Source: Lachnospiraceae bacterium (lineage in GTDB: Bacteria; Bacillota; Clostridia; Lachnospirales; Lachnospiraceae). Taken from it: a DNA stretch of 53,215 bases. Positions 44,189 to 52,642 of this stretch are shown here, in pieces. How positions within the stretch are numbered: the stretch's first letter is position 1; each line of letters begins with the position of its first letter. A model generated the notes under the pieces. That model had not been told where the DNA came from. It was given only the letters and a program-made list of their open reading frames with translations, and ran no database searches. A program made the translations under genes and the position numbers. The stretch is taken from NCBI GenBank assembly GCA_029053015.1, contig JAIDHX010000010.1, positions 1 through 53,215 of the forward strand, given 5' to 3'.

Positions 44189-46045
44189 CTAAAGCACAAA
44201 GTCTACACATTCTTCCAACGGACGGCGCTGGCAGTGGTCATCACTGTGCACCACCAAATCCATTTTGCCGAAGCGCTTTACCAGTCTGTCTTTTACCACA
44301 AGGCGGTAACGCGGCACTCCCGTCTTTGTCAGCATATAGTCCGGCAGGTACAGATCCAATTCTTTCTTCCGCTTCCTGATGTACAGTAATCCCAGTCTGC
44401 GGTATTCGTTTCCGCCATCATAGCAATACAACTCCACACTGTAGAGCCATAACAGACGGCAGCCCCAGAGTATCCCAAAGCAGAACAAAGTGATGCCTGC
44501 TATCAGTCCCGCTTTTTCTTTGAGCCGGCTTAAAATCCGCTGCACCAAACCTGCGCCTGCCCGGTCCTCCTGCAAAGAGAGCCCGCCTGTAAGAGCATAT
44601 CTTGCCCCTGCACCGGCCGCTTCCTTTCCGTCCTGTGTGTCGCTCTGCGCCGCCCACGTACCGGTCACTGCCTGCATATAAGCTGCCATCGCCGCTGTTC
44701 CCTCGTCCGGCGTACTTATATTTGCCGTGCCTGCTGCCTGTGCCTTGTCCATCCGCACCACGCGGAAGCCCTTTCCCGCATTACTCCCCTGCACCTCTTC
44801 TTTCAAGATTAAGAGCTGCGGCTTCTTTCCGCTTCCACCTGTATTTGCCGTCGTTTTCGCATTTTCGCTTCCCGTCTTTTTGCTTTCAAGTTTTCCGCTT
44901 CCTTCTTTTCCGCCTTCGCCTTTTCCATTTCCACTTGTTTTTACATTTGGAGAAGCACCGGACAGACTTCCGTTTTCAGACAGCCTTCCATCATTTCTGC
45001 CGTCACCTCTGCTTTCACCACCGTCTTCCGGAGTCCGTATATCCGTATTCTTATCACCGTTTTTTATATCAGACGACTGCGGCGTGGATGTGATTTGCGG
45101 AGCGGGTGCAGGTGTTGCCGTTGGTGGTGTCGGCGTTGGCGGCGGGTACGGAAAATCGCCTCTTTTTACGATCTTTTCACTTGTATTTCCGGCCTTGTCA
45201 CGGACGCGCAGAGAGACTATCCGTCCCTCCTCCACCCAGAAGGAAGAACCCGCTGTCCATGTCGCACCGCCGTCAACGGAATAGGGCGCATCTGCCAGTC
45301 CGCTCTCACCATCTTCTGCCGTAACAGAAACGGAAATACCGCTTGCCGTCATCCCCTGCGTATTTCCCGATACTGACAAAATAACAGGCGCGTTCTTGTC
45401 AATACAGCTTATTTCAATGGAGGCGGTAATTGAAGCGCCCGCATCGTTGACAGCATTTACCGTATATGTGCCGTTTTCCGTCACAAAAAGGCTTTCTCCT
45501 CCCCAACTGAAAGTTACATTGTCCGACCAATCATCTTTCAACACAGTCTGCCTTGCCACAAGGGTTACGCCTTTGTTTGTCCATGCACCATCTGCGATAA
45601 TCTTCACGCTTGATGTCTGCTCCCCCTGCGAAAGTCCGCAGGTAATCGTCTCCCTATATAAAGAATGAGTACCGGGGTCTGTCCCCCAGGTAGAATGTAT
45701 CGCGCCGCATATCGTGCACTTTGTATAACAGTTTTGCTGCCATGTGACGTCTTTTCCAAAATTGTCACAGCGATACACATTGATCTCAATTTTATGTGTC
45801 GTTTGTGCATTACAGCTGTTGCAATGATAGGTTCCCTCCTCACTGGTGTGATAATATAAAACATGAATACCGGCACAGTTGGCGCTTTCCGACTTTTTGC
45901 AGCCCGCCACATGCGAATGGGTAAAATATACCTCTTCACCGGATATTTCCTCTGCATAAGAATACCGGTACATTAGTACAAACAAAGCGGCGGCAGTTAT
46001 CGCAGCCACGATGCCGCGCCATAAAATATGTTCCATTTTTTGCAT
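44189..46045 (-). CDS. Cys-rich surface protein with C-terminal membrane anchor, 618 aa
   Basis: ATG 46045 follows AGGAGG. An N-terminal signal or membrane segment precedes a Cys/His cluster (residues ~45-135: HVAGCKK, YHCNSCNAQTTHK, CYTKCTICGAIH) that resembles zinc-binding. Next come two Ig-like beta domains to about 310, a Pro/Thr/Ala and then Gly/Ser/Lys-rich linker, and a membrane helix (GLIAGITLFCFGILWGCRLL) near 510. About 90 residues follow, rich in Arg/Lys/Asp, presumably cytoplasmic. I know no function; it may relay an external binding event inward. Neighbours are hisC and a glycosyltransferase, with no clear operon. Confidence 0.65.
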   Translation of the reverse strand: MQKMEHILWRGIVAAITAAALFVLMYRYSYAEEISGEEVYFTHSHVAGCKKSESANCAGIHVLYYHTSEEGTYHCNSCNAQTTHKIEINVYRCDNFGKDVTWQQNCYTKCTICGAIHSTWGTDPGTHSLYRETITCGLSQGEQTSSVKIIADGAWTNKGVTLVARQTVLKDDWSDNVTFSWGGESLFVTENGTYTVNAVNDAGASITASIEISCIDKNAPVILSVSGNTQGMTASGISVSVTAEDGESGLADAPYSVDGGATWTAGSSFWVEEGRIVSLRVRDKAGNTSEKIVKRGDFPYPPPTPTPPTATPAPAPQITSTPQSSDIKNGDKNTDIRTPEDGGESRGDGRNDGRLSENGSLSGASPNVKTSGNGKGEGGKEGSGKLESKKTGSENAKTTANTGGSGKKPQLLILKEEVQGSNAGKGFRVVRMDKAQAAGTANISTPDEGTAAMAAYMQAVTGTWAAQSDTQDGKEAAGAGARYALTGGLSLQEDRAGAGLVQRILSRLKEKAGLIAGITLFCFGILWGCRLLWLYSVELYCYDGGNEYRRLGLLYIRKRKKELDLYLPDYMLTKTGVPRYRLVVKDRLVKRFGKMDLVVHSDDHCQRRPLEECVDFVL

Positions 46046-46076
46046 AAAAAAACCTCCTGAATCAAATGATGACTAA

Positions 46077-46096
46077 GACAGAATTTTCATTCTGTC
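46077..46096. repeat. Inverted repeat upstream of the surface protein gene
   Basis: GACAGAAT and ATTCTGTC flank TTTC, 32 bases before the 46045 start. No T-run on either side; a possible operator. The rest of the 46046-46226 gap shows nothing clear. Confidence 0.3.
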
Positions 46097-46226
46097 CTTC
46101 CTCGTTTCATTCAACTCAACAGGTAGTGTATTGCTATCTTAACACGCTTTTTCTTTTTTGGCTAGTGTATACCTTGCACAAGATTTACCCCCTGTTTTTT
46201 CTACACTTTTACCAATCGCTCCCACG

Positions 46227-47231
46227 TCACTTGATTTCTGCCCGATAGCTTTCCGCCACCTCGGGCATTCCCAGCTTTTCGTAGCATACCGCCAGTTTTT
46301 CAAGGGTTTCCGCGCCTTTGCTCTTCAGCGACAACAGCGCTTCCGTCTCATAGCAGGCATTATAATACCATATTGCGGCTTCCTCATAATCCTGATTTTC
46401 CGCATAAAAATCTCCCAGTTCGCAACAGATTTCCGAACAGCCCTCGTCCGCAATCACTTTGAGCGCATATTTGAAAAACCGGTATGTATCTTTGCCTCTT
46501 CTTGCCGCAGCGGCCGCTATCAGGCACGCCTCCTTCACTTCTTCGCCGTCTCTTTCCGTATCCTGCGCCGATTCCGTAAAAAAATCGCCCGCCCGCACAA
46601 AATCCTCGTCCTTTCCTGCAATAAAAAGCTCCTTTGCATACATATTGTGAAGTCGCTTGGAAAGCCTCTCTCCCTTCTGCACAAGCCTTTCAAATGCAGC
46701 AAAATCCCTTCCGGCATGAGAATTTTCAGGCATATGGGTAATTACAATATCACTGTCATAGATAACCGGAGTCGTACAGATGGTTTCATGTATCGCACCT
46801 TCCCACACAAACGAACGCTGTCTTTTAAACAGCTTCGGCCTGTACTCCTCATCATAGTTGTAAACCGTTCCAAACTGTAATTGATTGCCGTATTTCATCT
46901 GGACAATTTCTACCTCGGGAAGCAGCGTTTCCTTCAATATGCGAAAGCGCTCCCTGTTTGTTTCGTCCAAAACCTCGTCCGCATCCGCGGAATATATGTA
47001 CTCCTGTGTCGCCTTGGAAAAAGCAAAATTTCTTGCCGCCGCAAAATCGCCAATCCATGGAAATTCATACAGCTTTACATTTGGATAAGCGGCCGCAATC
47101 TGCATGGTTTTGTCCGTCGAGCCTGTGTCCACAATAATCAGTTCTTCTACAAGGTCCGCTACGGTGTCAAGGCAGCGGGTGAGGATGGCTTCTTCATTTT
47201 TTACTATCATACAAAGGCTAATGGTTATCAC
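46227..47231 (-). CDS. Glycosyltransferase family 2 with helical repeats, 334 aa
   Basis: I choose GTG 47231 (AGGAG seven bases upstream), which gives ITISLCMIVKNEE, the usual family N-terminus, over ATG 47264 whose ribosome site is poor. GT-A motifs are IVDTGSTDKT and SADADE (the DXD-like metal site); TPR-like helices fill the C-terminal third. It transfers sugars to a surface acceptor or a protein; target unknown. The 138-bp palindrome lies upstream. Confidence 0.85.
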   Translation of the reverse strand: MITISLCMIVKNEEAILTRCLDTVADLVEELIIVDTGSTDKTMQIAAAYPNVKLYEFPWIGDFAAARNFAFSKATQEYIYSADADEVLDETNRERFRILKETLLPEVEIVQMKYGNQLQFGTVYNYDEEYRPKLFKRQRSFVWEGAIHETICTTPVIYDSDIVITHMPENSHAGRDFAAFERLVQKGERLSKRLHNMYAKELFIAGKDEDFVRAGDFFTESAQDTERDGEEVKEACLIAAAAARRGKDTYRFFKYALKVIADEGCSEICCELGDFYAENQDYEEAAIWYYNACYETEALLSLKSKGAETLEKLAVCYEKLGMPEVAESYRAEIK

Positions 47232-47268
47232 GGCTTTTCTCCTGTACTTTTGTTTAAAATCCATTTCC

Positions 47269-47406
47269 GCCCGTTCACAAGCACAACTCTTATGCCGACT
47301 CGCTTTCGCTCCGAGGAAAACGCAGCGGTACTAAGGCTGCAAAGAACGCAGCCTAAGAACCGGCGTTTTCCAAGGGTCCGCATAAGAGTTATGCTTGCAA
47401 ACGGGC
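47269..47406. repeat. 138-bp long imperfect palindrome
   Basis: Left and right arms match over almost 60 bases each: 27 outer bases (GCCCGTT...CTCTTATGC) with 3 mismatches, then GAC, then GGAAAACGC, then CGGT..CT.AGGCTGC, around the loop AAAGAAC. The left arm has about 13 extra bases in two bulges. It lies in the 248-bp gap between glycosyltransferase and carD genes. Not a known terminator; possibly a MITE-like or REP-like element or a structured leader. Confidence 0.8.
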
Positions 47407-47444
47407 TGCTTTTACACATTTATACAAGGTATATCGGCGGAGAA

Positions 47445-47476
47445 AGAGCCGCTCTTTAGGGAAAAAGGGCGGCTCT
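47445..47476 (-). terminator. Terminator of carD
   Basis: AGAGCCGC and GCGGCTCT pair, followed on the minus strand by TTTCTCC, a weak tail; four bases after the carD stop. Confidence 0.55.
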
Positions 47477-47479
47477 CTG

Positions 47480-47977
47480 TTATTCCATTTTGTTATCGAG
47501 GACTTCGCCGGCTTCGGTGCGGGTTATGCCGAATACGATGGCCAGTTCGCCGCAGAGGTTGTCTTCGGCCATTTTGTAGTAGCGGCTGTCTACTGCGGTT
47601 ACTTTATGGCCTTTCTCTAATCGGTTCTTTTTTCGTGTTTTCAATGTTTTCAGCAGTTTTACCAGTTCATCGCAGCGATTAGACTGCATGCATTCCCGGT
47701 ATTGTGCTTCTACTGCTTTTTCGTCTTTTATCGTGATTGCCTGCACCTGCGGAATGGAGTCAATCAGCAGGTTCGCTTCTTCCTTTGAAAGAATCCGCCG
47801 CATAGAAGAATGCAGGGCATCCACAGGCACATATACGGTAGAGTTCTCGGAATAGACCGGTTTTAAAATATAATATTTCCGGTTTTTATCCACACCGCTC
47901 ATGCTGAGCGTCGTAATCTCTTTAATCTGACAGACGCCATTATTTCCGCAAACTACATATTCACCTATTTCAAACAT
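47480..47977 (-). CDS. CarD/CdnL-family transcription regulator, 165 aa
   Basis: AAGGAGG precedes ATG 47977. The N-terminal RNA-polymerase-interacting domain (FEIGEYVVCGNNGVCQIKEI, then YYILKPVYSENSTVYVPVD) is followed by a helical DNA-binding domain. Family members bind RNA polymerase beta and stabilise promoter complexes. Length is normal. It is alone with its own terminator. Confidence 0.88.
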   Translation of the reverse strand: MFEIGEYVVCGNNGVCQIKEITTLSMSGVDKNRKYYILKPVYSENSTVYVPVDALHSSMRRILSKEEANLLIDSIPQVQAITIKDEKAVEAQYRECMQSNRCDELVKLLKTLKTRKKNRLEKGHKVTAVDSRYYKMAEDNLCGELAIVFGITRTEAGEVLDNKME

Positions 47978-48102
47978 ACTGACAACGCCTCCTTATGTAT
48001 TAATAATAACAAATCCAGCGTGCAAATGTCAGTCTTTTTTTGAATATAATTGAAATTTTGTAAAATTTGCATATGTTATATGCGATGGAAATTGTGCACT
48101 TT

Positions 48103-48957
48103 TTAATAGTCCGTCACTCGCGATATCTGCCTGCCTTCTTGATTTATATAATAGTTTTCCCGATAAATCAATTCTGAAACCGGAACAAGAGAAAAATTTT
48201 TTTCTTTTAGTTCCGTAATCAGCATATCCAATGCATCTGCCGTATATCTGGTTCCACAGTGCAAAAGCAGGATGCTTCCGTTTCCCAGATGGGAATCCTC
48301 CATCACTGTAGTGACAATGGCTTCCGCGCCGTAATCCTTCCAATCCTTACTGTCCACATCCCACTGTATCACATAATAGCCGCAACTCTCTGCTATCTCC
48401 ATCGTCTCGTTGTCATATTCACCGTGTGGCGCCCTGAACAGACGCATTTCATAGCCTGTCAGTTCTTTCACCTTGTCGTGTGTAAGCATAATTTCATCTT
48501 CTTTTTCAGTCTCCGTCAGCCTGCTCATGTACAGGTGGTTTTCCCCGTGGTTTCCCAAATCATGTCCCGCCGCAAGAATTGCTTTTGTCTCCTCAGGGTA
48601 AGCCTCCACCCACTCTCCTGTCACAAAAAAAGTGACATGAACCTCCTGTTCCCGCAGGACTTTTAAAATTTCCCCTATATCGCTGTTTCCCCATGCTGTC
48701 TCAAGCGTCAGTGCAACCTTTGGCTCTCCGGTCTCCACACTGTAAATAGGCAGTTTTCTGTCTCCTACATTTGCATTCGTCAAAATTTTCACCGGATACC
48801 GGTAGAGAAGCCCTCCCCATAACAATAGTATGCCCAACAAAAAAATTCCAAGTCCAATAGCTTTTCCATTTATCGGACCTGGAATTCTCTTTTTCTCTGT
48901 TTCGATTTTATGTAGCAATATCAAATGGTCTAATGCCTTATCAAGCTGCTGTCTCAT
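48103..48957 (-). CDS. Membrane-anchored polysaccharide deacetylase-like protein, 284 aa
   Basis: ATG 48957 (AGGTG six bases upstream) is preferred to the frame from 49005. One membrane helix (GLGIFLLGILLLWGGLLY) is followed by a NodB domain. Motif 1 reads LTLETAWGNSD where family members have TFDD or FDAAWG, so the usual catalytic Asp is replaced. Motif 2 GNHGENHLYM keeps two His, and RAPHGEYD keeps the third motif. Role: peptidoglycan or glycan deacetylase if active. It follows the GGDEF-EAL gene at 60 bases. Confidence 0.8.
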   Translation of the reverse strand: MRQQLDKALDHLILLHKIETEKKRIPGPINGKAIGLGIFLLGILLLWGGLLYRYPVKILTNANVGDRKLPIYSVETGEPKVALTLETAWGNSDIGEILKVLREQEVHVTFFVTGEWVEAYPEETKAILAAGHDLGNHGENHLYMSRLTETEKEDEIMLTHDKVKELTGYEMRLFRAPHGEYDNETMEIAESCGYYVIQWDVDSKDWKDYGAEAIVTTVMEDSHLGNGSILLLHCGTRYTADALDMLITELKEKNFSLVPVSELIYRENYYINQEGRQISRVTDY

Positions 48958-49017
48958 GTGTGACACCTGCCGCTTTTTTATCACCATATGCCCGCAAATG
49001 TCCAAATATACCGCTAT

Positions 49018-50385
49018 TTACACATCCAAAAGCTCTTCAAATTCCTCTACCGGCATGGGTCTGTAGTAGTAGAAGCCCTGTGCATTTTTACAGCCGCATT
49101 CGATTAGGAAATCCTGTTGTTCCTGATCTTCCACTCCCTCCACAATCACGTCCATGTCCAGTTCCTTTAACATGTTAATGGTATTTTTGACTACAATCCT
49201 GCTCTTGTCATTCTGTATATCATCCATAAAACCTTTATCAATTTTTATTTCATCTACCGGCTGGTTTTTTAACATGGTCATAGTGGAGTAGCCGGTGCCG
49301 AAATCGTCCATGGACAAAGTAAATCCCTGTGTCTTCAGATATCTCAGATTATCGTACATAATATCTGCTGCTTCCAGAAAACCACTTTCTGTCAACTCCA
49401 ACGGTACCAATTTGGGCGGCACCTGATACTCGTCCTTCATTCTGACAAGATTTTCTTTGAAGGAACTGTCATACACATGCAGGCGGGAAATGTTGATGGA
49501 AATAGGAACCACCTTTTTACCATGCTTCAGCCGCTTTCCCACAAATTTGAAGACTTCGTTCCATACATGAATATCCACATTAATAATAAATCCGTTTTTT
49601 TCCAGAACCGGAATAAACTGACCGGGTCCTATAATGCCATTGACAGGATGATGCCATCTGACAAGCGCCTCGCCGCCAATGATCTCTCCATTTTCCATAT
49701 TAACCTTGGGCTGAATAAAAAGCCTGAACTGCCCTGTCTCCAACGCCTTCACCATGTCGTTTTCTATCTGCTTTTCCAACAACATGGTCTGGCGCATATC
49801 TTCGTTAAAAAAGGCATAATCAGCATAGAACTTGCCTTTGATGGTCTTCATCGCCATGGTCGCGTAATCCCGCATCAGGCTTACAGGCATTTTGCTGTCC
49901 GTTGCTACACAGATACCGAAAGACGGAAGCACCTTGCAGGGAATTTTGAACTCGTTAATTCGCTGCTTGATTTGTTTGATTTTATCCAGCAAATCGCTGT
50001 CTGCCTGGAAAGGCGTCAGCATACCGAAGATATCCGCCCTAAAATGCGAGAGCACCACATGCTCGCCGTTAAGCTCCCTGAAAGCCTCTGCAACGCACTT
50101 TAAAAGCTCGTCCCCCACAGCCCATCCGCAAAATTCATTGACAGACTTAAAGTTGGCGATATCCATCACAATCAAAGCGAAACGCAATTCCGGATTCTCC
50201 CGCATCTCCTCTGCTGCCTTGTACTGAAAAGCACGTAGATTATAGAGCCCTGTCATAAAGGCACGGTTGCTATCCATATTGTTTTCCGCCATTTTCCGCA
50301 AAGAATAGAGATACAGAAATGACTTCTCCTCCTCTGTAACCTGCGGATAAATTTCATAATTTTGCAAATAATCTTTTTCTTCCAT
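49018..50385 (-). CDS. GGDEF-EAL protein, likely c-di-GMP phosphodiesterase, 455 aa
   Basis: ATG 50385 is chosen over an upstream TTG. The GGDEF domain (residues ~40-180) has HFRADIFG at the active site, so it should not make c-di-GMP. The EAL domain (~200-450) keeps EALVRW, NISRLH, LELTES, MDDFGTGYS, KIDKGF, VEGVED and QGFYYYRP, all residues needed for hydrolysis. No membrane or sensor domain is seen; the protein is cytoplasmic. It controls c-di-GMP level, perhaps together with the surface genes around it. Confidence 0.9.
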   Translation of the reverse strand: MEEKDYLQNYEIYPQVTEEEKSFLYLYSLRKMAENNMDSNRAFMTGLYNLRAFQYKAAEEMRENPELRFALIVMDIANFKSVNEFCGWAVGDELLKCVAEAFRELNGEHVVLSHFRADIFGMLTPFQADSDLLDKIKQIKQRINEFKIPCKVLPSFGICVATDSKMPVSLMRDYATMAMKTIKGKFYADYAFFNEDMRQTMLLEKQIENDMVKALETGQFRLFIQPKVNMENGEIIGGEALVRWHHPVNGIIGPGQFIPVLEKNGFIINVDIHVWNEVFKFVGKRLKHGKKVVPISINISRLHVYDSSFKENLVRMKDEYQVPPKLVPLELTESGFLEAADIMYDNLRYLKTQGFTLSMDDFGTGYSTMTMLKNQPVDEIKIDKGFMDDIQNDKSRIVVKNTINMLKELDMDVIVEGVEDQEQQDFLIECGCKNAQGFYYYRPMPVEEFEELLDV

Positions 50386-50566
50386 AATCAATCACCACGC
50401 AATACATTTTACAAACCCTGCTCCCCGATTATCAGAAACGTCCCCTCGTTTTTCCCCTTTGCCGTCCAATTTCATTTTCTATTCCTATTATAACTCTTCT
50501 TGCTTATTCTTTCCACTATTTACTTCAAATTTTTGTAATTTTTATCTTATATTTTTCAATTATCTG

Positions 50567-50595
50567 TTGTAGTTTTTGTGCAAAGGGGCTATAAT
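50567..50595 (+). promoter_or_regulatory. Promoter of the 37-aa membrane peptide
   Basis: TTGTAG (50567-50572), 17 bases, TATAAT (50590-50595), 36 bases before the start. The rest of the 50386-50631 gap shows no other feature. Confidence 0.55.
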
Positions 50596-50631
50596 CATGT
50601 TAGATGAAAACATTTTGGAAGGAGAATTGCC

Positions 50632-50745
50632 ATGGAGTTTTTATTGTTAGGCGGCGGCTTGCTGATTATTATTTTTGCTGTTGTTGTTTCTGTTGTAGCC
50701 ACTATTGTTTCCGCGGTTGCGGCAAACGAGGACATAGAGGACTAA
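50632..50745 (+). CDS. Hidden 37-aa single-span membrane peptide
   Basis: AAGGAG lies eight bases before ATG 50632. The product is one membrane helix (MEFLLLGGGLLIIIFAVVVS, then VVATIVSAVAA) with an acidic end NEDIED. A promoter and a strong terminator (50752-50780) make it a complete single-gene unit. It is not a known family to me; small helices of this kind can regulate larger membrane proteins or act as type I toxins, but no antisense RNA is evident. Confidence 0.7.
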   Translation: MEFLLLGGGLLIIIFAVVVSVVATIVSAVAANEDIED

Positions 50746-50751
50746 AGAAAA

Positions 50752-50780
50752 GCCGATACCGGAAGGTAACGGCTCTTTTT
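50752..50780 (+). terminator. Terminator of the 37-aa peptide gene
   Basis: GCCGATACC and GGTAACGGC pair (one A-A mismatch) around GGAA, followed by TCTTTTT. It lies ten bases before the end of the opposing serine hydrolase gene. Confidence 0.85.
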
Positions 50781-50790
50781 ATGGAAATAT

Positions 50791-51966
50791 TTAATCCAAC
50801 GCAGCATAGGCTGCCATGCGCAGCTTACGAATCTCAGGTGTTGTGCCCGCATCACATTTTTGGATAAAATAGAGCAAGGTCATTTCTTCGGATGGATCCA
50901 TGGTAATATAATTGCCCGTCCAGCCATCCCAGCCAAATTCTCCTATGCTGGCGTTGCTGCCCGCCTCCCCCGGATTCTGCATAATTCTTGTCAGGCATCC
51001 ATAGCCATGCCCCCAAAGACTGTCCCAGTTGAAATCTACCGCCTGTGCTGCATTCAGATGGTTCGTCGTCATCAACTCTATTGTCTTTCTCCCTAAAAGT
51101 TTTTCATTGTTATACTTACCGCCATTTAAAAGCATCTGTGCAAAATGGCTGTAATCATCGATGGTAGACACCAGCCCTGCTCCACCGGATTCATAGGTAA
51201 CATCTTCCCTGTACCCTTCCAGCCCCAAATGATTCTGCCGGAATGGTTCCAGTCTTGCACTTTCCTCACTCCATCTATAGTTTGCCGCAAAGCGATGCCA
51301 TTTCTCCTTCGGTACAAAAAATCCGGTATCCTGCATATCCAGCGGCGCAAAAAGTTCTTCCTGCAAATACTGTCCGAATTTCTTTCCGCTTACCACTTCC
51401 ACTATGCCTCCCAGTATATCTGCGGAAAGTCCATAGCGCCACTTTTCTCCCGGGTGAAAGCAAATGGGCACACCGGCAATTTTACGACAGTATCCCATTG
51501 TATCAGTCGGATGTCCCGCTTCGAGCTCCTCCTTGATTTCCTGAAACAATGCGTCCATTCTCCGTCCCGGCTCACATCCCATATCCGGATAGGTAATGCC
51601 CGACGTCATAGTCAGCAAATCCCATATATTAATTTCCCTCTTCGCTTCCGCCAGGCTGCCGTCCTCCTGCATAACTTTCACATGGGCAAACTCCGGTATG
51701 TACATGGATACCCTGTCCCACAAGTCCAATTTTCCCCGTTCTGCAAGCATCAATACCGCTACTGCCGTAATGGGCTTTGTCATAGAAAACATTCTGAAAA
51801 TGGTGTCTCTGCTCATGGGAACCCCCGCTTCTCTGTCGGCATACCCCTGACTGGAAAAATGAAGTTCTCTGCCATGCTGCATAAAAAGCAGATTCGCTCC
51901 CACAATATTTCCCTTCTCAATTCCTTCCCTTATAATACCATCCATAATCTCACGATAGTCAAACAT
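50791..51966 (-). CDS. Serine hydrolase, beta-lactamase/esterase class C family, 391 aa
   Basis: AAGGAG precedes ATG 51966. Catalytic Ser61 and Lys64 in FSMTKPIT; the Tyr motif YGLSADILGG about residue 180; HGYGCL stands for the KTG-like third motif. There is no signal peptide, which favours an intracellular esterase over a beta-lactamase. Substrate unknown. Confidence 0.87.
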   Translation of the reverse strand: MFDYREIMDGIIREGIEKGNIVGANLLFMQHGRELHFSSQGYADREAGVPMSRDTIFRMFSMTKPITAVAVLMLAERGKLDLWDRVSMYIPEFAHVKVMQEDGSLAEAKREINIWDLLTMTSGITYPDMGCEPGRRMDALFQEIKEELEAGHPTDTMGYCRKIAGVPICFHPGEKWRYGLSADILGGIVEVVSGKKFGQYLQEELFAPLDMQDTGFFVPKEKWHRFAANYRWSEESARLEPFRQNHLGLEGYREDVTYESGGAGLVSTIDDYSHFAQMLLNGGKYNNEKLLGRKTIELMTTNHLNAAQAVDFNWDSLWGHGYGCLTRIMQNPGEAGSNASIGEFGWDGWTGNYITMDPSEEMTLLYFIQKCDAGTTPEIRKLRMAAYAALD

Positions 51967-51995
51967 CGCTTTTTCTCCTTTTTATATCACAAAAA

Positions 51996-52019
51996 GTCCG
52001 GCGCCAATCGACGCCGGAC
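51996..52019 (-). terminator. Terminator of the CAP lipoprotein gene
   Basis: GTCCGGCG and CGCCGGAC, a perfect 8-bp stem with an 8-base loop, then CTTTTTG on the minus strand. It separates the CAP gene from the serine hydrolase. Confidence 0.85.
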
Positions 52020-52037
52020 AAATGTTAAAATACTATT

Positions 52038-52601
52038 TTAATAACTAAACTCCTGTGCGAAATACAGCTTTCCATCAACTTCATATACAGCAATACTACA
52101 ACTTGTAAAACTGCCATTTAAGATGTTCGCTGCATGTGTGGGTGATGCCATCCACCCATCCACAAGACTTGCAGCAGTTTTGTAGCCTTTTGCCAAATTT
52201 TCTCCCCACATGATATCAATGTTTACCGTGTACCAGTCACTTCCATTCGGTCTTGTGTGAGAAAAGCTGGTAACACTCTCAATTGCTCTGATTTGTGCAC
52301 AATTCTCCAACTCATCGCTCCAGCTAAGCGCTGAAAGCCCTGCAGCCGCTCTCTGTGCATTTACCAAATCCAAAGCTTCTATAGCCATCGCACGAAGCTC
52401 TGCTGCTCTTGCTATCTCTGCCTCCGTCATCTCAGCACTCTGTACAGAACCGGCAAGCGCTACAGCCTCATCAGCAATATAGACAATAGCATCGTCTCTC
52501 ACGCCGCGAGTCGTTGCGGTCATATCAGCCTTGCTGCCACAACCTATCAAAGATAAGCTGCATATTGTAGCTAATAATAATGCTGTGAATTTCTTTTTCA
52601 T
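52038..52601 (-). CDS. CAP-domain (SCP/PR1) lipoprotein, 187 aa
   Basis: AAAGGAGG precedes ATG 52601. The signal ends in lipobox SLIGCGSK. The CAP domain covers residues ~75-185: ALDLVNAQRAAAGLSALSW, FSHTRPNGSDWYTV, GENLAKGYKTAASLVDGWMA, and SPTHAANILNG, the usual CAP pattern with conserved His and Glu. Function in bacteria is mostly unknown; envelope or secreted role. It lies 41 bases after the sortase substrate gene on the same strand. Confidence 0.88.
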   Translation of the reverse strand: MKKKFTALLLATICSLSLIGCGSKADMTATTRGVRDDAIVYIADEAVALAGSVQSAEMTEAEIARAAELRAMAIEALDLVNAQRAAAGLSALSWSDELENCAQIRAIESVTSFSHTRPNGSDWYTVNIDIMWGENLAKGYKTAASLVDGWMASPTHAANILNGSFTSCSIAVYEVDGKLYFAQEFSY

Positions 52602-52642
52602 CTCAAACCTCCTTTATGACTTATTATTATGTCGAGGTGTAT

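Noticed and set aside
47269..47406. An integron attC site
   Set aside because: Bulged palindromes recall attC, but no core site ends or integrase were found and the sequence lies upstream of an ordinary gene.
50632..50745. A type I toxin with antisense RNA
   Set aside because: The small hydrophobic peptide fits in size, but no opposing promoter or overlapping RNA could be found.
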